This document shows positions 26,318 to 35,905 of a DNA stretch of 64,000 bases, piece after piece. How positions within the stretch are numbered: position 1 is the first letter of the stretch; each line of letters begins with the position of its first letter. The position numbers were made by a program, and so were the translations under genes. The notes under the pieces are model-generated. The model saw nothing but the letters and a program-made list of their open reading frames with translations, was not told where the DNA came from and did not search any database. This DNA comes from Jonesia denitrificans DSM 20603 (GTDB lineage Bacteria; Actinomycetota; Actinomycetes; Actinomycetales; Cellulomonadaceae). The stretch covers positions 2,232,001 to 2,296,000 of the forward strand of contig NC_013174.1 in NCBI RefSeq assembly GCF_000024065.1, given 5' to 3'.

Positions 26318-27727
26318 TTACGCAAGTGACCAGCGCGCGCCATGTGGTGAATCCTCAACCACGATCCCCGCCGCTGCTAAGGCATCGCGAATCGCGTCGG
26401 AAGTGGCCCAATCTTTGTCGGCTCGAGCCTGAGCACGACGGTCAAGTTGTCCTTGGACGAGTGAAGCCAGTGCAGAATCTGCCCGGCTGTCAGTATCTGG
26501 TGCAGCCCATTGCGCAGGGTCGAGACCCAACACGTCAAGCATTGCACGCACCTGTAAGACCGCATGGGTTGCTTCAGGAAGGTTGTTGTTCGCCAATGCG
26601 GTATTCGCGGTTTTCACACTGTCATACAAGACCGCCAGCCCTTGTGCGACATTGAGGTCATCATTGAGTGCGTCTGTGAATGCTTGCGGAAGTTCCACAG
26701 TGGTCACGGGGACAGTGACCTTGTCCCCCACGGTTTCCACTGCACGCCTATACACACCGGTGAAGCGGTCCCACGCCACTCCCGCATCGATCAGTGACTG
26801 TTGAGTCCATTCAACCATGGACCGGTAGTGTACGGACGCTAATGCGAACCGAAGCACAGGCGCTGGGGCCTGCTTAAGGACCTCCGTCACCAGCAAGCCG
26901 TTGCCCAGCGACTTGGACATTTTCGCGCCACCTTGGGTCACCCACGCGGAGTGCATCCACACTCGTGCGAACCCATCACCAGCGGCATGCGATTGTGCTT
27001 GCTCGTTTTCGTGGTGCGGGAACCGTAAGTCGAGTCCACCACCATGGATATCAAATTCGCTTCCCAAGTATCGTCGTGCCATCGCTGAGCACTCAAGATG
27101 CCACCCGGGACGACCAGTCCCATAGGGGGTTGGCCACGATGCTGTTGACGGTTCGCCCTCTTTGGGGGCTTTCCACAACGCAAAATCCCGTGGGTCACGT
27201 TTGTTGGGGTCGCTCACATCCGCGGTTGATAAGACTCGTTCGTCGATGTGTTGATTCGTTAAGGCCCCGTATTGAGGCCACGATTGGGTGTCGAAGTACA
27301 CGTTCCCCGGGGAACTTACATACGCGTGTCCGCGCTCGATGAGGGTTCCCATGAGGTCGATCATGTCGAGCATGTGCCCCGTGGCGCGCGGTTCGTAGGT
27401 GGGGCGCAGATTCCCCAACGCATCATAAGCTTCGGTAAATGCCTGTTCGTTGAGCGACGCCCACGCCCACCATGCCATCTTCGCGTCTGCAGATTTCGCC
27501 AAGATTTTGTCGTCGATGTCGGTGACGTTGCGGATGTAGGTGACATCAAGTCCGGCACGCTGCAACCATCTGACCAGCACATCGAAAGCGACAGCTGAAC
27601 GCATGTGACCGATGTGAGGTGCTGCTTGCACAGTGGCACCACACACGTACACACCCACCTTCCCCGCCTCGCGAGGCTCGAAAGGGTCAACGGTCCGGGT
27701 AGCGGTGTTAAAAAGCCGAAGAGTCAC
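26318..27727 (-). CDS. cysS: Cysteinyl-tRNA synthetase
   Basis: A 469-residue class I aminoacyl-tRNA synthetase that charges tRNA-Cys. The HIGH motif is PHIGHMRSAVAFDVLV, the KMSKS loop is KMSKSLGN, and YVCGATVQ and HLECSAMA hold zinc-ligand Cys/His. Its length and the VTYIRNVTDIDDKILAKSA segment distinguish it from the shorter mycothiol ligase MshC, a paralogue. It is first in a cysS-rlmB unit. Confidence 0.96.
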   Translation of the reverse strand: MTLRLFNTATRTVDPFEPREAGKVGVYVCGATVQAAPHIGHMRSAVAFDVLVRWLQRAGLDVTYIRNVTDIDDKILAKSADAKMAWWAWASLNEQAFTEAYDALGNLRPTYEPRATGHMLDMIDLMGTLIERGHAYVSSPGNVYFDTQSWPQYGALTNQHIDERVLSTADVSDPNKRDPRDFALWKAPKEGEPSTASWPTPYGTGRPGWHLECSAMARRYLGSEFDIHGGGLDLRFPHHENEQAQSHAAGDGFARVWMHSAWVTQGGAKMSKSLGNGLLVTEVLKQAPAPVLRFALASVHYRSMVEWTQQSLIDAGVAWDRFTGVYRRAVETVGDKVTVPVTTVELPQAFTDALNDDLNVAQGLAVLYDSVKTANTALANNNLPEATHAVLQVRAMLDVLGLDPAQWAAPDTDSRADSALASLVQGQLDRRAQARADKDWATSDAIRDALAAAGIVVEDSPHGARWSLA

Positions 27728-27776
27728 ACAGGCAAGTTTACCGGTTGATTGGCGTCAATTCGTATGAGACAAAGAT

Positions 27777-27813
27777 CAAGCCCGGATGCGTGTGCGGCGC
27801 ATCCGGGCTTGAG
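27777..27813 (-). terminator. Terminator hairpin downstream of the GH3 operon region
   Basis: TCAAGCCCGGATGCG at 27777-27791 pairs with CGCATCCGGGCTTGA at 27799-27813, a 15-bp perfect stem with a 7-base loop. It lies 31 bp past the GH3 stop on the minus strand and would end the sugar operon before cysS. Confidence 0.8.
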
Positions 27814-27844
27814 CGGTGGTGCTATCCAGTGACCCAACTGGATA

Positions 27845-30127
27845 TCAGCGGTACTCCACAGACACCGAGGTGGTGAGCGTTGCATTCGGTGCTACTTCGT
27901 AGACATCACCCGTCACAGTAACGGTTGCGCTGATGTCACCGCTGCCTGCACTGTGTCCAGTCCAGAACACAAACTGCCCTGGCTCGACAACGCGCGTGTA
28001 CTGCGCGTTCGTGAACGACAGGCGATGCGGCGGTACGGTGAACGTGACCGTTGCGCTCTGTCCCGGTGCGAGGGACACTCGTTGGAAACCCATGAGTTGA
28101 GCAACAGGTCGAGTAATCGACCCGAACACGTCCTGAACGTACAACTGCACGACCTCGTCGCCGTCACGGTCCCCAGTGTTGGTGACTACAACACTGACGC
28201 CAACAGGCGCATCGGTTGACGTTGCCGACACGGTGAGATCACTGTAGGTGAACGTCGTGTACGACAACCCGAAACCGAACGGACGAACGGGCTGTGAGGA
28301 CAGGTTGGTGACGTCAGAGTCGCCACCGAGGCGGGGGTGCAGGTATGTGTAAGGTTGCGCACCGGTCGACCGTGGTAGTGAAACCGGGAGCTTCCCTGAT
28401 GGGTTGACGCGCCCCGAAAGCACGCCCGCGACAGCTTGTGCTCCTTCTTCCCCGGGGAAGAAAGCTTGCACAACTGCCGACGCTTGATCCAGCGCCCACC
28501 CCAGAACGTAGGGACGTCCCGTGAGGAGCACAATAACAACCGGTCGTCCGGTCGCAAGAACACGTTCAGCAAGTTGACGTTGCACACCGGGCAACTCGAG
28601 ATCGTCACGGTCACAACCTTCTCCGACCGTGCCTCGGCCAAACAATCCAGCCTGGTCACCCAGGACGAGGATCGTCAGGTCGCTGTCGCTAGCGATCTCT
28701 GCGGCGTGGTCAAAACGGGAGGTGTCATCACTTTCGATGTCACACCCTTCGGCATAGTTCACAATCGCGTCCGTGAACTCTTCCGAAATCGCCTCACGCA
28801 TTGTCGGAACGTCGATACCAGTGTCGTATCCCTCTTGCACCGCAAGAACGTGGTTGACGAACGAGTAGCACCCGAACATCGCAGAAATTCGGTCGGCATT
28901 TGGTCCGATAACCGCGATCTTCGATGGTGACGCAGCAACAGGTAGTGTGCCGTCATTGGACAGCAGAACAACTGCTTCTTCAGCGAGCTGTCGGGCAACC
29001 GCCCGGTGCTCTGGTGAATCCAAGTCGATCTGGCTCGGGGGTTCGTCCTCGAAAGTGTTGTCCAACAATCCAAGCTCAGCTTTTTGCGTTAACGCGCGAA
29101 GCACTGCTCGATCCACCAAGGATTCGTCGATGCGTCCAGCTTCCACCCCTTGGCGCAGCGGGGTCAGGTACGCGTCACCCGTGGGCAACTCGATGTCGAC
29201 ACCAGCTTCCAGAGCCTGACCTGCAGCATCTTCGAGGTTCTCTGCGACCTGGTGAAGTTTCTCAAGGAACGCCACACCAAAGTAGTCAGCTACCACAACC
29301 CCGTCGAATTCCCACTGGTTTCGCAAAAGGTCAGTGAGGTATTCGGCGCTGGCTGCGACAGGCACACCATCAATTTCGGAGTAGGCGTGCATCACTGACC
29401 GCACGCCACCGTCACGGATAGCCATTTCAAACGGCGGAAGGAGCACATCGGCTATTTCCCGTTTGCCTGCGTGAACTGGACCGAAGTTCCGCCCAGACTG
29501 CGATGCAGAGTACCCAACAAAGTGCTTCAGTGTCGCATGGACACCTTGGGACTGTACGCCCTTGACGTAGGAGGTCCCGATCACACTGACTGCGTAAGGG
29601 TCCTCAGAAATGCACTCTTCGACCCGACCCCAGCGTGGGTCCCGGATGACATCGAGCACAGGTGCGAGGCCTTGGTGAATGCCCAGTGTGCGCATTGACT
29701 CGCCAATGAGGGAGCCCATTTTTTCGACGAGTTCTGGGTTAAACGACGCACCCCAGGACAACGGGGTGGGGAATGTTGCGGCCTTCCATGCTGAAAGACC
29801 CGTCAGGCATTCCTCGTGGACGAGCATCGGAATTCCCAGGCGGGTTTCCTTGATGATGCGGCGCTGTTCGTTCCACAACCAGGCGGCCCGTTCAATGGGG
29901 TCCACGGGGCGTGTTCCATACGCACGGGTAATGTGCCCAAGTCCATGGCGTGTAGCACCGGTAAACGTGGTGGCTTCCTGGAACTCCCCCTGGAGAGGAG
30001 CAACAGCTTCACCATCACCTTTATCCCAGAATCCAACGATTTGAGCGAGTTTCTCGTCCAGGGTCATCTGGTCAAGAATTGCCTGCGCACGTGCTTGGTG
30101 CTGCGCGGCAAGGGTGTTGTCATTCAT
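27845..30127 (-). CDS. GH3-family beta-glucosidase / beta-xylosidase
   Basis: A 760-residue glycoside hydrolase family 3 enzyme that removes terminal beta-linked sugars with retention. The TIM-barrel domain (about 10-370) contains RDPRWGRVEE, KHFVGYSASQSGRN (KHF 201-203) and GVVVADYFGV, whose D281 should be the catalytic nucleophile. The alpha/beta sandwich domain follows (VVLLSNDGTLP, IAVIGPNAD), and the last ~140 residues are a fibronectin-III-like domain (VVQLYVQDVFGSITRPVAQLM). There is no signal peptide, so it works inside on imported oligosaccharides. It is the last gene of the binding-protein/permease operon. The sugar (cellobiose, xylobiose or other beta-glycosides) is an inference. 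Confidence 0.93.
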   Translation of the reverse strand: MNDNTLAAQHQARAQAILDQMTLDEKLAQIVGFWDKGDGEAVAPLQGEFQEATTFTGATRHGLGHITRAYGTRPVDPIERAAWLWNEQRRIIKETRLGIPMLVHEECLTGLSAWKAATFPTPLSWGASFNPELVEKMGSLIGESMRTLGIHQGLAPVLDVIRDPRWGRVEECISEDPYAVSVIGTSYVKGVQSQGVHATLKHFVGYSASQSGRNFGPVHAGKREIADVLLPPFEMAIRDGGVRSVMHAYSEIDGVPVAASAEYLTDLLRNQWEFDGVVVADYFGVAFLEKLHQVAENLEDAAGQALEAGVDIELPTGDAYLTPLRQGVEAGRIDESLVDRAVLRALTQKAELGLLDNTFEDEPPSQIDLDSPEHRAVARQLAEEAVVLLSNDGTLPVAASPSKIAVIGPNADRISAMFGCYSFVNHVLAVQEGYDTGIDVPTMREAISEEFTDAIVNYAEGCDIESDDTSRFDHAAEIASDSDLTILVLGDQAGLFGRGTVGEGCDRDDLELPGVQRQLAERVLATGRPVVIVLLTGRPYVLGWALDQASAVVQAFFPGEEGAQAVAGVLSGRVNPSGKLPVSLPRSTGAQPYTYLHPRLGGDSDVTNLSSQPVRPFGFGLSYTTFTYSDLTVSATSTDAPVGVSVVVTNTGDRDGDEVVQLYVQDVFGSITRPVAQLMGFQRVSLAPGQSATVTFTVPPHRLSFTNAQYTRVVEPGQFVFWTGHSAGSGDISATVTVTGDVYEVAPNATLTTSVSVEYR

Positions 30128-30165
30128 GTTTTTTCCTTCATCATGTGCGTTGGGGGCCGCACTGA

Positions 30166-31059
30166 TTAACCCTTCACTGCGCCCTGGAGACCGTTGACGA
30201 TCTTGTTTTGCATAGCAAGGAAGAAGATCAACGCGGGGATCATGGACAACGTCGTGAACGCGAAGACACCGGCTTGGTCTGAGGAGTATTGCGACGAGAA
30301 GTCAGCGACACCCAACGGCAGCGTTTTCATGTCGCCCTGGAGCAGCAGGAGCGGGAGAAGGTATGCGTTCCACGAACCAACAAACGCCAGCACACCTGTC
30401 GTCACCATGCCTGGGCCCGACAGAGGAAGAACAATGCGCCAGAAGAACCCGATGCGTCCAGTGCCGTCGAGGTTTGCCGCTTCTTCAAGCTCGTTCGGGA
30501 TCGCTTGGAGGAATGGCCGCAAAATCACGATCGTCATGGGAAGCGCGAACGCTGCTTGTGGAAGCGCAAGGCCCATCCATGAGTTCCCAAGACCCAAGTC
30601 TTTGGTGATCAAAATGAAGAGCGGAATCACAGCAACTGTTGCGGGGAACAACAGGCCAGCCACAAAGATCATGAAGATCTGTTCCCGGTACTTGAACTTG
30701 AAGCGCGCGAGGGGGTAGGCGGCCATCATCCCGAAGATGACAACCATTGCCGTGGTCAAGACTGCAACGATGGTGGAGTTCATCGTGTAGATCCAGAAGT
30801 TCTCTGAGGTGATCACACGAATGTAGTTGTCCAGCACCCACGGATCAGGCAAGCCTGCAGGGGATTCAGCGAGCTGCGCGTTCGTCCGGAACCCGCCGAG
30901 CACTGCGAACATCACTGGTCCAAGCGTCACGCAGACCAGCAGGATTGCCATGAAGTAAACGAAAGGACCTGCCGCGTGCCCGTCACGTTTTCCGCGACGC
31001 CGCTTGGGTGTCACTGCTTTGTCGGGATTGGGGCGCGGGGTCGTGGTGACGGCGCTCAT
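30166..31059 (-). CDS. Sugar ABC transporter permease (MalG type)
   Basis: A 297-residue CUT1 inner-membrane permease with six predicted membrane helices. The EAA loop that docks the ATPase is NELEEAANLDGTGRIGFFWRIVLP. The N-terminus is basic (RRRGKRDGHAAG). It overlaps the MalF-type gene by 4 bp. It forms the channel together with that partner; the ATPase must be supplied from elsewhere, probably the gene at 22780. Confidence 0.93.
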   Translation of the reverse strand: MSAVTTTPRPNPDKAVTPKRRRGKRDGHAAGPFVYFMAILLVCVTLGPVMFAVLGGFRTNAQLAESPAGLPDPWVLDNYIRVITSENFWIYTMNSTIVAVLTTAMVVIFGMMAAYPLARFKFKYREQIFMIFVAGLLFPATVAVIPLFILITKDLGLGNSWMGLALPQAAFALPMTIVILRPFLQAIPNELEEAANLDGTGRIGFFWRIVLPLSGPGMVTTGVLAFVGSWNAYLLPLLLLQGDMKTLPLGVADFSSQYSSDQAGVFAFTTLSMIPALIFFLAMQNKIVNGLQGAVKG

Positions 31060-32093
31060 CGGGTCACCTTCTTTCGCTGAGGTTCGATGTCAGGGTTGTC
31101 TCGCCGCAAGACGAAGCGCTGGTAGACGAGCGCGAAGACCAGGGCAATGATGAAGAGGACAACGGAGGCGGCAGAAGCGATCCCGTAGTTTGACCGCTTC
31201 GTTCCTTCATTGATGAGGAACGTGACCATCGTTGTTGTTGCGTTCGCTGGTCCACCCTTGGTGAGGATCCACACCATGTCAAAGAGCTGGAGTGATCCGA
31301 CCATGGAAAGGAACGCCCAGGTGCGAAGGGTAGGGCCAATCAAAGGAATGGTGATTTTCACCTGAGTCTGCCACCATGAAGCACCATCGATCTGTGCTGC
31401 TTCATGCAGTTCTTCAGGGACTCCTTGCAGCCCGGCAAGGAACAAGATGATAGCGAACCCAAGAAACTTCCAGGTCAACACAACCATCAAGGTGGGAAGT
31501 GCAAGCTCAACGGTGCCAAGGAACCCTTGAGGTGGACCTTGGATACCTACTGCATCGAGAACCACCGCGATCGCGCCGTAGTTCGGTTGGAGCATCTGGA
31601 ACCAGATGACACCAACGATCACTTCAGCAAGAACATAGGGGACGAACACAATGGTTCGCAGTGCTGCGCGGCCCCACATCTTCCGGTTGAGAAGAAGGGC
31701 AATCAGCAACCCGAGAGGAAGCTGGATGGCGATCGACGCAACAATGATGATGAGGTTGTGAGTGAGCGATCCAATGAAGACATCATTTTGGAGAACGCGA
31801 ATGTAGTTGTCGAGCCCCACAAAGTCGACGAGCGGGCCAAACCCTTTCCATCTGTAGAGGGAGAACTGTACAGCCTTAATCATGGGCCATACGACGAAGA
31901 ACGCGAAGAGCGCCAGCGCTGGTGCGATGAAGATCCCGGCTTCGATTGCCTGACGGTAGTTTGGCTTTGCCTTGCGACGTGCGGGTTCAGACCCGGCTGC
32001 TGAAGGTGTGCGACCTCCAGCAGCCGGAGTCTGTGATCCGTGAGTCGCAGACAGGCCTGCATCGACGGCCGATGCTTGAGTCTTGTCTGCCAC
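31056..32093 (-). CDS. Sugar ABC transporter permease (MalF type)
   Basis: A 345-residue CUT1 permease with a ~50-residue polar N-terminus, then about six membrane helices (first AGIFIAPALALFAFFVVWPM). The EAA loop reads VPEELHEAAQIDGASWWQTQVKI with the Gly conserved. It lies 9 bp after the binding-protein gene and overlaps the next permease gene. Confidence 0.93.
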   Translation of the reverse strand: MADKTQASAVDAGLSATHGSQTPAAGGRTPSAAGSEPARRKAKPNYRQAIEAGIFIAPALALFAFFVVWPMIKAVQFSLYRWKGFGPLVDFVGLDNYIRVLQNDVFIGSLTHNLIIIVASIAIQLPLGLLIALLLNRKMWGRAALRTIVFVPYVLAEVIVGVIWFQMLQPNYGAIAVVLDAVGIQGPPQGFLGTVELALPTLMVVLTWKFLGFAIILFLAGLQGVPEELHEAAQIDGASWWQTQVKITIPLIGPTLRTWAFLSMVGSLQLFDMVWILTKGGPANATTTMVTFLINEGTKRSNYGIASAASVVLFIIALVFALVYQRFVLRRDNPDIEPQRKKVTR

Positions 32094-32102
32094 GGTGTTA
32101 TC

Positions 32103-33398
32103 TCACTTTTCCAGGTCAGCAGCTGCCTGCGTTGCGTCGACAATGCCCTGTGCAGAGGATTGGCCGGCGAACACAAGTGCGATTTCGTCGTTCATAGCGC
32201 CACCAACGGAGGTGCCGAACGAGGTGTCGAAGTACAACTGGATGAATGGTGATGCGTCACGAACTGCGAGGAGGTCAGCAAGTGCTGGGTCAGCAACGTA
32301 CTGGGAAGCAGTGGGGTTGGTGGGCAGACCCATGTCGAGTTCTGCGAAGCCCTTTTGCACCTCATCGGAGAGGAGATATTCCACGAAGTCCACGGCAACA
32401 TCTGGTGCGTCCTGAGCAACGGCCCATGCGTCACCACCACCGAGCTGCGCGGCTGGGTCACCAGCTCCGCCTTCAACAGCGGGGAATGGGAACCATCCGG
32501 TGTCTTCACCAAGACCTTGCTCGTCCTCGGTGAGTCCCTGCATCACGCCTGGTTCCCAGTGCCCTGCAAGTTCCATGGCGACCTTGTCGGTAGCGAGGAG
32601 ACCAGATGCGGAGGTGGGACCGGACTGTGCAGGAGTCTGGAGGAACCCAGCGTTGAAGGGCTCAGTTGCCACCAAGTCTTCGAGCGACTCTCCAGCCTTA
32701 ACGAAGCATTCGTCTTGGAAGTCAAGAGAGACAACAGCGGACTGAAGAACGTCCTGCGAGCACTGACGCAGTGCGAAGTAGTACCAGTAGTGAGCTGCTG
32801 GCCACTTGTCACCGGCACCAACAGAGATGGGCTCGATGCCTGCGTCCTTGAGCTTCTGAACAGCGTCATTCAGCTCGGCCATGGTGGTCGGCGCTGACTC
32901 AATGCCTGCTTGCTCAAAGAGAGCTTTGTTGTACCAGAAACCAACAACACCAATGGAGAAAGGCAAACTGTAGACGCGGTCATCCACGGTCCAACCACCG
33001 ACGTTACCGCCGAGCTTGGCGATTGTTCCGGCAGCATCTTCGGTGAGGTCGCGGGTCAGGCCTGCTTCCACGTGGTCCGCGAGTTCACCACCACCACGTT
33101 CCATGTAGATGTCGGGCATTTCACCGGACTGGAAGGCTGCTTCCAGCTTGGTGGTCATGTCTTCGTGTTGAAGTGCTTCAACCTTGACCTCGACGCCTTC
33201 GTTGGCTGCTTCGAAGTCTGCCGCGATCTGGTCGTAGTAGTCCTTACCACTACCGGTGTTGGAGTTGTGCCACCAGGTGATGACGGTGTCACCATCGGCG
33301 TTTGTGTTCTCCTCGTCGCTGCCACCTGAACAGGCGGTTGCGAGCATGGAGATCGCTGCTGCGGCCGCAAGGAACCGCATGGTTTTCGTGTTTCTCAT
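32103..33398 (-). CDS. Sugar-binding lipoprotein (family 1 solute-binding protein)
   Basis: A 431-residue extracellular binding protein. A lipoprotein signal peptide is clear: MRNTKTMRFL, a hydrophobic core, then LATAC with lipid-modified C23. The mature part begins GGSDEENTNADGD and contains VITWWHNSNTGSG and other features of CUT1 binding proteins, including WPAAHYWYYFAL. It would be anchored in the outer face of the membrane to deliver oligosaccharides to the two permeases. It is the first gene of the operon, preceded by GAGGAGA and by the operator region shared with the LacI gene. Confidence 0.93.
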   Translation of the reverse strand: MRNTKTMRFLAAAAAISMLATACSGGSDEENTNADGDTVITWWHNSNTGSGKDYYDQIAADFEAANEGVEVKVEALQHEDMTTKLEAAFQSGEMPDIYMERGGGELADHVEAGLTRDLTEDAAGTIAKLGGNVGGWTVDDRVYSLPFSIGVVGFWYNKALFEQAGIESAPTTMAELNDAVQKLKDAGIEPISVGAGDKWPAAHYWYYFALRQCSQDVLQSAVVSLDFQDECFVKAGESLEDLVATEPFNAGFLQTPAQSGPTSASGLLATDKVAMELAGHWEPGVMQGLTEDEQGLGEDTGWFPFPAVEGGAGDPAAQLGGGDAWAVAQDAPDVAVDFVEYLLSDEVQKGFAELDMGLPTNPTASQYVADPALADLLAVRDASPFIQLYFDTSFGTSVGGAMNDEIALVFAGQSSAQGIVDATQAAADLEK

Positions 33399-33459
33399 TA
33401 GAGAGTCTCCTCGTCATTGAGTGATGTGCATAACCATGGTGACCGGTCGCACAGTCTCG

Positions 33460-33498
33460 TGTCAATCGTTAACGACATCGTTTTCGATAACGGTATCG
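33460..33498. promoter_or_regulatory. Promoter and LacI-type operators of the sugar operon
   Basis: In the 131-bp divergent gap, a perfect palindrome TCGTTAACGA (33466-33475) abuts a minus-strand -35 box TTGACA (33465-33460) for the uptake operon. A second dyad, CGATAACGGTATCG (33485-33498; 12 of 14 symmetric positions), is centred 21 bp away, two helical turns, and a further ATCG-N4-CGAT dyad (33477-33488) lies between. These fit operator sites of the adjacent LacI-family repressor, controlling both directions. Confidence 0.65.
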
Positions 33499-33516
33499 TA
33501 ACGCATGATGAACGCC

Positions 33517-33522
33517 TATACT
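33517..33522 (+). promoter_or_regulatory. -10 element for the LacI-family gene (leaderless)
   Basis: TATACT is 7 bases before GTG 33530, with no Shine-Dalgarno between, so a leaderless transcript is likely. The 14-bp dyad at 33485-33498 covers its -35 position, which suggests autorepression. Confidence 0.55.
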
Positions 33523-33529
33523 GAATAGT

Positions 33530-34564
33530 GTGAATACTGCCCCCCGCGTCACTATGGCCGATGTCGCCCGTCAAGCAGGCGTTTCTGTTGCCACCGTGTC
33601 CAAGGTCGTCAATAACAAAGACGGGATTTCTCCCTCGCGCGTCGCCCACGTACGCCAGGTCATCGCCGACCTCGGATATGAGGCGAGTTTAGGCGCCCAA
33701 TCGTTGCGAAGCGGTCGTAGTGGGGTGGTGGGCATGCTTGTCGCGGAGTTCGAACCGTTTTCCACGGAACTCCTTAAAGGTGCAGCTCTTGCTATCCGCG
33801 CCCACGAGTACGAACTTCTTGCCTACTCCGGCAAAGGGATGTCTGGGGATCGGCTTGGGTGGGAACGCAGACACATTTCGCGGCTTTCGGGAACCCTCAT
33901 TGATGGTGCGATCATTGTGACCCCCTCAGGCGTGGACGATCGATTCCCCACTCCCGTTGTCGCAATCGACCCTCACCTGGGCACATCCACGTTGCCCACG
34001 GTGAAATGTGACAGTTACGGGGGCGCGCTGGAGGCCACCGCGTACCTCTTGTCGCTTGGTCACCGACGTATTGGCTTCCTTGGCGGGCGCGCAGACCTTC
34101 AGTCCTCAAAAGATCGGGAAGCAGGCTTCCGGGCTGCTATGGCTGATGCGGGCATCTCTGTGGACGCTGACCTCATTGATGAAGGCGGTTATCAACCTGA
34201 CCTATCAATTAGTCCAACACGGAAAATCCTGACGCTCCCGGCAGACAAGCGGCCCACGGCAATCTTTGCCGCAAACGACCTGTCGGCGATCAAAGTGATC
34301 GAGGTCGCCGAATCCCTCGGGTTACGTGTTCCTGACGACATCTCTGTCATTGGGTTCGACAACGTCCCGGAGGCCGCCCTGTTCCGTATCCCACTCACAA
34401 CAATGGCGCAGCCTTTGCAGGAAATGGGCGCCCGCGCCATGGACATGTTGTGTGACCTGCTCGCTGGGAACGATGTGGTCAAGAACGTGACAATGCCAAC
34501 GACCTTGGTGGAACGCGCCTCGTGCGCGCCCCCGGCTGGTCACATCCCTGAGGATGACTCGTAA
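33530..34564 (+). CDS. LacI-family transcriptional repressor
   Basis: A 344-residue regulator. The N-terminal helix-turn-helix is TMADVARQAGVSVATVSKVV, followed by the hinge helix region ASLGAQSLRSGRSGVVGML. The periplasmic-binding-like core has GYQPDLSISPTRKIL, FAANDLSAIKVIEVAESLG and VIGFDNVPEAALFRIPLTT, the usual ligand and dimer regions. It is divergent from the sugar uptake operon, and so is predicted to repress it until a sugar or its product binds. The core sugar specificity cannot be read from sequence. Confidence 0.93.
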   Translation: MNTAPRVTMADVARQAGVSVATVSKVVNNKDGISPSRVAHVRQVIADLGYEASLGAQSLRSGRSGVVGMLVAEFEPFSTELLKGAALAIRAHEYELLAYSGKGMSGDRLGWERRHISRLSGTLIDGAIIVTPSGVDDRFPTPVVAIDPHLGTSTLPTVKCDSYGGALEATAYLLSLGHRRIGFLGGRADLQSSKDREAGFRAAMADAGISVDADLIDEGGYQPDLSISPTRKILTLPADKRPTAIFAANDLSAIKVIEVAESLGLRVPDDISVIGFDNVPEAALFRIPLTTMAQPLQEMGARAMDMLCDLLAGNDVVKNVTMPTTLVERASCAPPAGHIPEDDS

Positions 34565-34598
34565 GACCTCACCCGCATGTTGTCCGCTCACCCAGTAC

Positions 34599-35120
34599 TT
34601 ATCGTCTGGGCGAGTCCGTAAGCAGCTCGTCGTCGCGGTACACAAGTGCCGTTGCCAGTGCTGCCAGGCCTTCGTTTCGGCCAGTGAATCCCAGACCGTC
34701 AGTAGTTGTCGCCGACACACGAACTGGCGCTCCTGCTGCCTGGGACATGGCCTGTTCCATGGCGGAACGGTACGGTCCTACTTTCGGCCTCGTCCCAATG
34801 AGTTGGACGGCAACATTCCCGATGCGGTAGCCAGCCTCGTTGACTCGGCGCGCTGCTTCAGCAAGGAGTCGCGCACCCGACGCTCCTGCCCACTGCGGTT
34901 CCGAAGTGCCAAAGTTGGTGCCAAGATCGCCCATGCCAGCAGCTGAAAAGAGCGCATCTGCCGCAGCGTGTGCAATAACGTCGGCATCGGAATGCCCATC
35001 TAATCCAGGTTCGCCAGGGAAGAGGATACCGCCAAGCCATAGTTCACGACTCGTTGGCTGAGGCGCCCAGGCGTGTACATCTGTTCCAATGCCCACGCTG
35101 GGGATCACAGGGGACGTCAT
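34599..35120 (-). CDS. ispF: 2-C-methyl-D-erythritol 2,4-cyclodiphosphate synthase
   Basis: A 173-residue enzyme of the MEP isoprenoid pathway that cyclises CDP-ME 2-phosphate with loss of CMP. Metal ligands appear in GIGTDVHAW (D14, H16) and [18 protein letters not shown], and [15 protein letters not shown] is the conserved C-terminal part. It overlaps ispD by 4 bp, the usual ispD-ispF order in actinobacteria. It works as a trimer in the cytoplasm. Confidence 0.97.
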   Translation of the reverse strand: MTSPVIPSVGIGTDVHAWAPQPTSRELWLGGILFPGEPGLDGHSDADVIAHAAADALFSAAGMGDLGTNFGTSEPQWAGASGARLLAEAARRVNEAGYRIGNVAVQLIGTRPKVGPYRSAMEQAMSQAAGAPVRVSATTTDGLGFTGRNEGLAALATALVYRDDELLTDSPRR

Positions 35121-35905
35121 CGGGAATTCTCCACGGTGTGTAAGTGGCGGGCATAACTCAGGTCGTGAGGTGTCGTGATCTTGACGGCGTACTCAGACCC
35201 GTCAATGGCAGCAATAGCGTGTCCTGCAGCGGCAACCACACTGGAGTCGTCAGTGTACGAATGCAACTCATCGTGGGCACATGTTGATGCACGCTCATGG
35301 GCATCCACAAGGACGTTCCAAAGAAAAGCTTGCGGGGTTTGAACCCGGCGCATCGACGAACGAGGTACTACACCCGTCACCTGAGCGAACTCATGTGTCG
35401 CATCCGTAGTCACTGACACCAGCGAATCTGTCACTGGCAACACGGGAATCACCCCGACGTGCCCGGTAAGGACTGTGGTCACAAGCTCATCCATCACACG
35501 AGTCGGCGTCAATGGCCGGGCCGCATCATGAACGAGCACAACACGCTCAGTGCCCGCATCACCAGGTGGGTGATGTGCGGCTAACGCCGCCAAACCAGCC
35601 GCCACGGACGCTTGCCGAGTTGTGCTCCCTGACACCACATCGACAGTCACATGGTGTGGACCATGCTGACACAGCAGTTGCTTCACCTGCCTGACGTGAG
35701 TATCGGGCGCTGTCACCACAACACGCTGCATTCCTGTTACCTGCGCGATCCGGTTCACTGCCATAACAACTAACGCCGTGTCCGCCTGCCCTGGCACCAA
35801 CTCAACCAGTGCTTTAGGGATGTCGTAACCCAGGCGCTGACCAGACCCGGCTGCAGTCACCACACCAACCACGTGGCGGCGTGACCCTACGTCCAGCTTA
35901 CTCAC
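35117..35905 (-). CDS. ispD: 2-C-methyl-D-erythritol 4-phosphate cytidylyltransferase
   Basis: A 262-residue nucleotidyltransferase that makes CDP-ME from MEP and CTP. The Gly-rich CTP loop is [12 protein letters not shown] with the following Lys in PKALVEL, and [12 protein letters not shown] is the conserved central motif. QTPQAF and [12 protein letters not shown] occupy the C-terminal substrate region. It overlaps both its upstream neighbour (the Ig-like repeat gene) and ispF by 4 bp, so all three are probably coupled. Confidence 0.96.
   Translation of the reverse strand: MSKLDVGSRRHVVGVVTAAGSGQRLGYDIPKALVELVPGQADTALVVMAVNRIAQVTGMQRVVVTAPDTHVRQVKQLLCQHGPHHVTVDVVSGSTTRQASVAAGLAALAAHHPPGDAGTERVVLVHDAARPLTPTRVMDELVTTVLTGHVGVIPVLPVTDSLVSVTTDATHEFAQVTGVVPRSSMRRVQTPQAFLWNVLVDAHERASTCAHDELHSYTDDSSVVAAAGHAIAAIDGSEYAVKITTPHDLSYARHLHTVENSR

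Noticed and set aside
26318-27727. Reading the synthetase as the mycothiol ligase MshC
   Set aside because: Length (469), the VTDIDDKI segment and pairing with rlmB indicate CysS; MshC is shorter and lacks this context.
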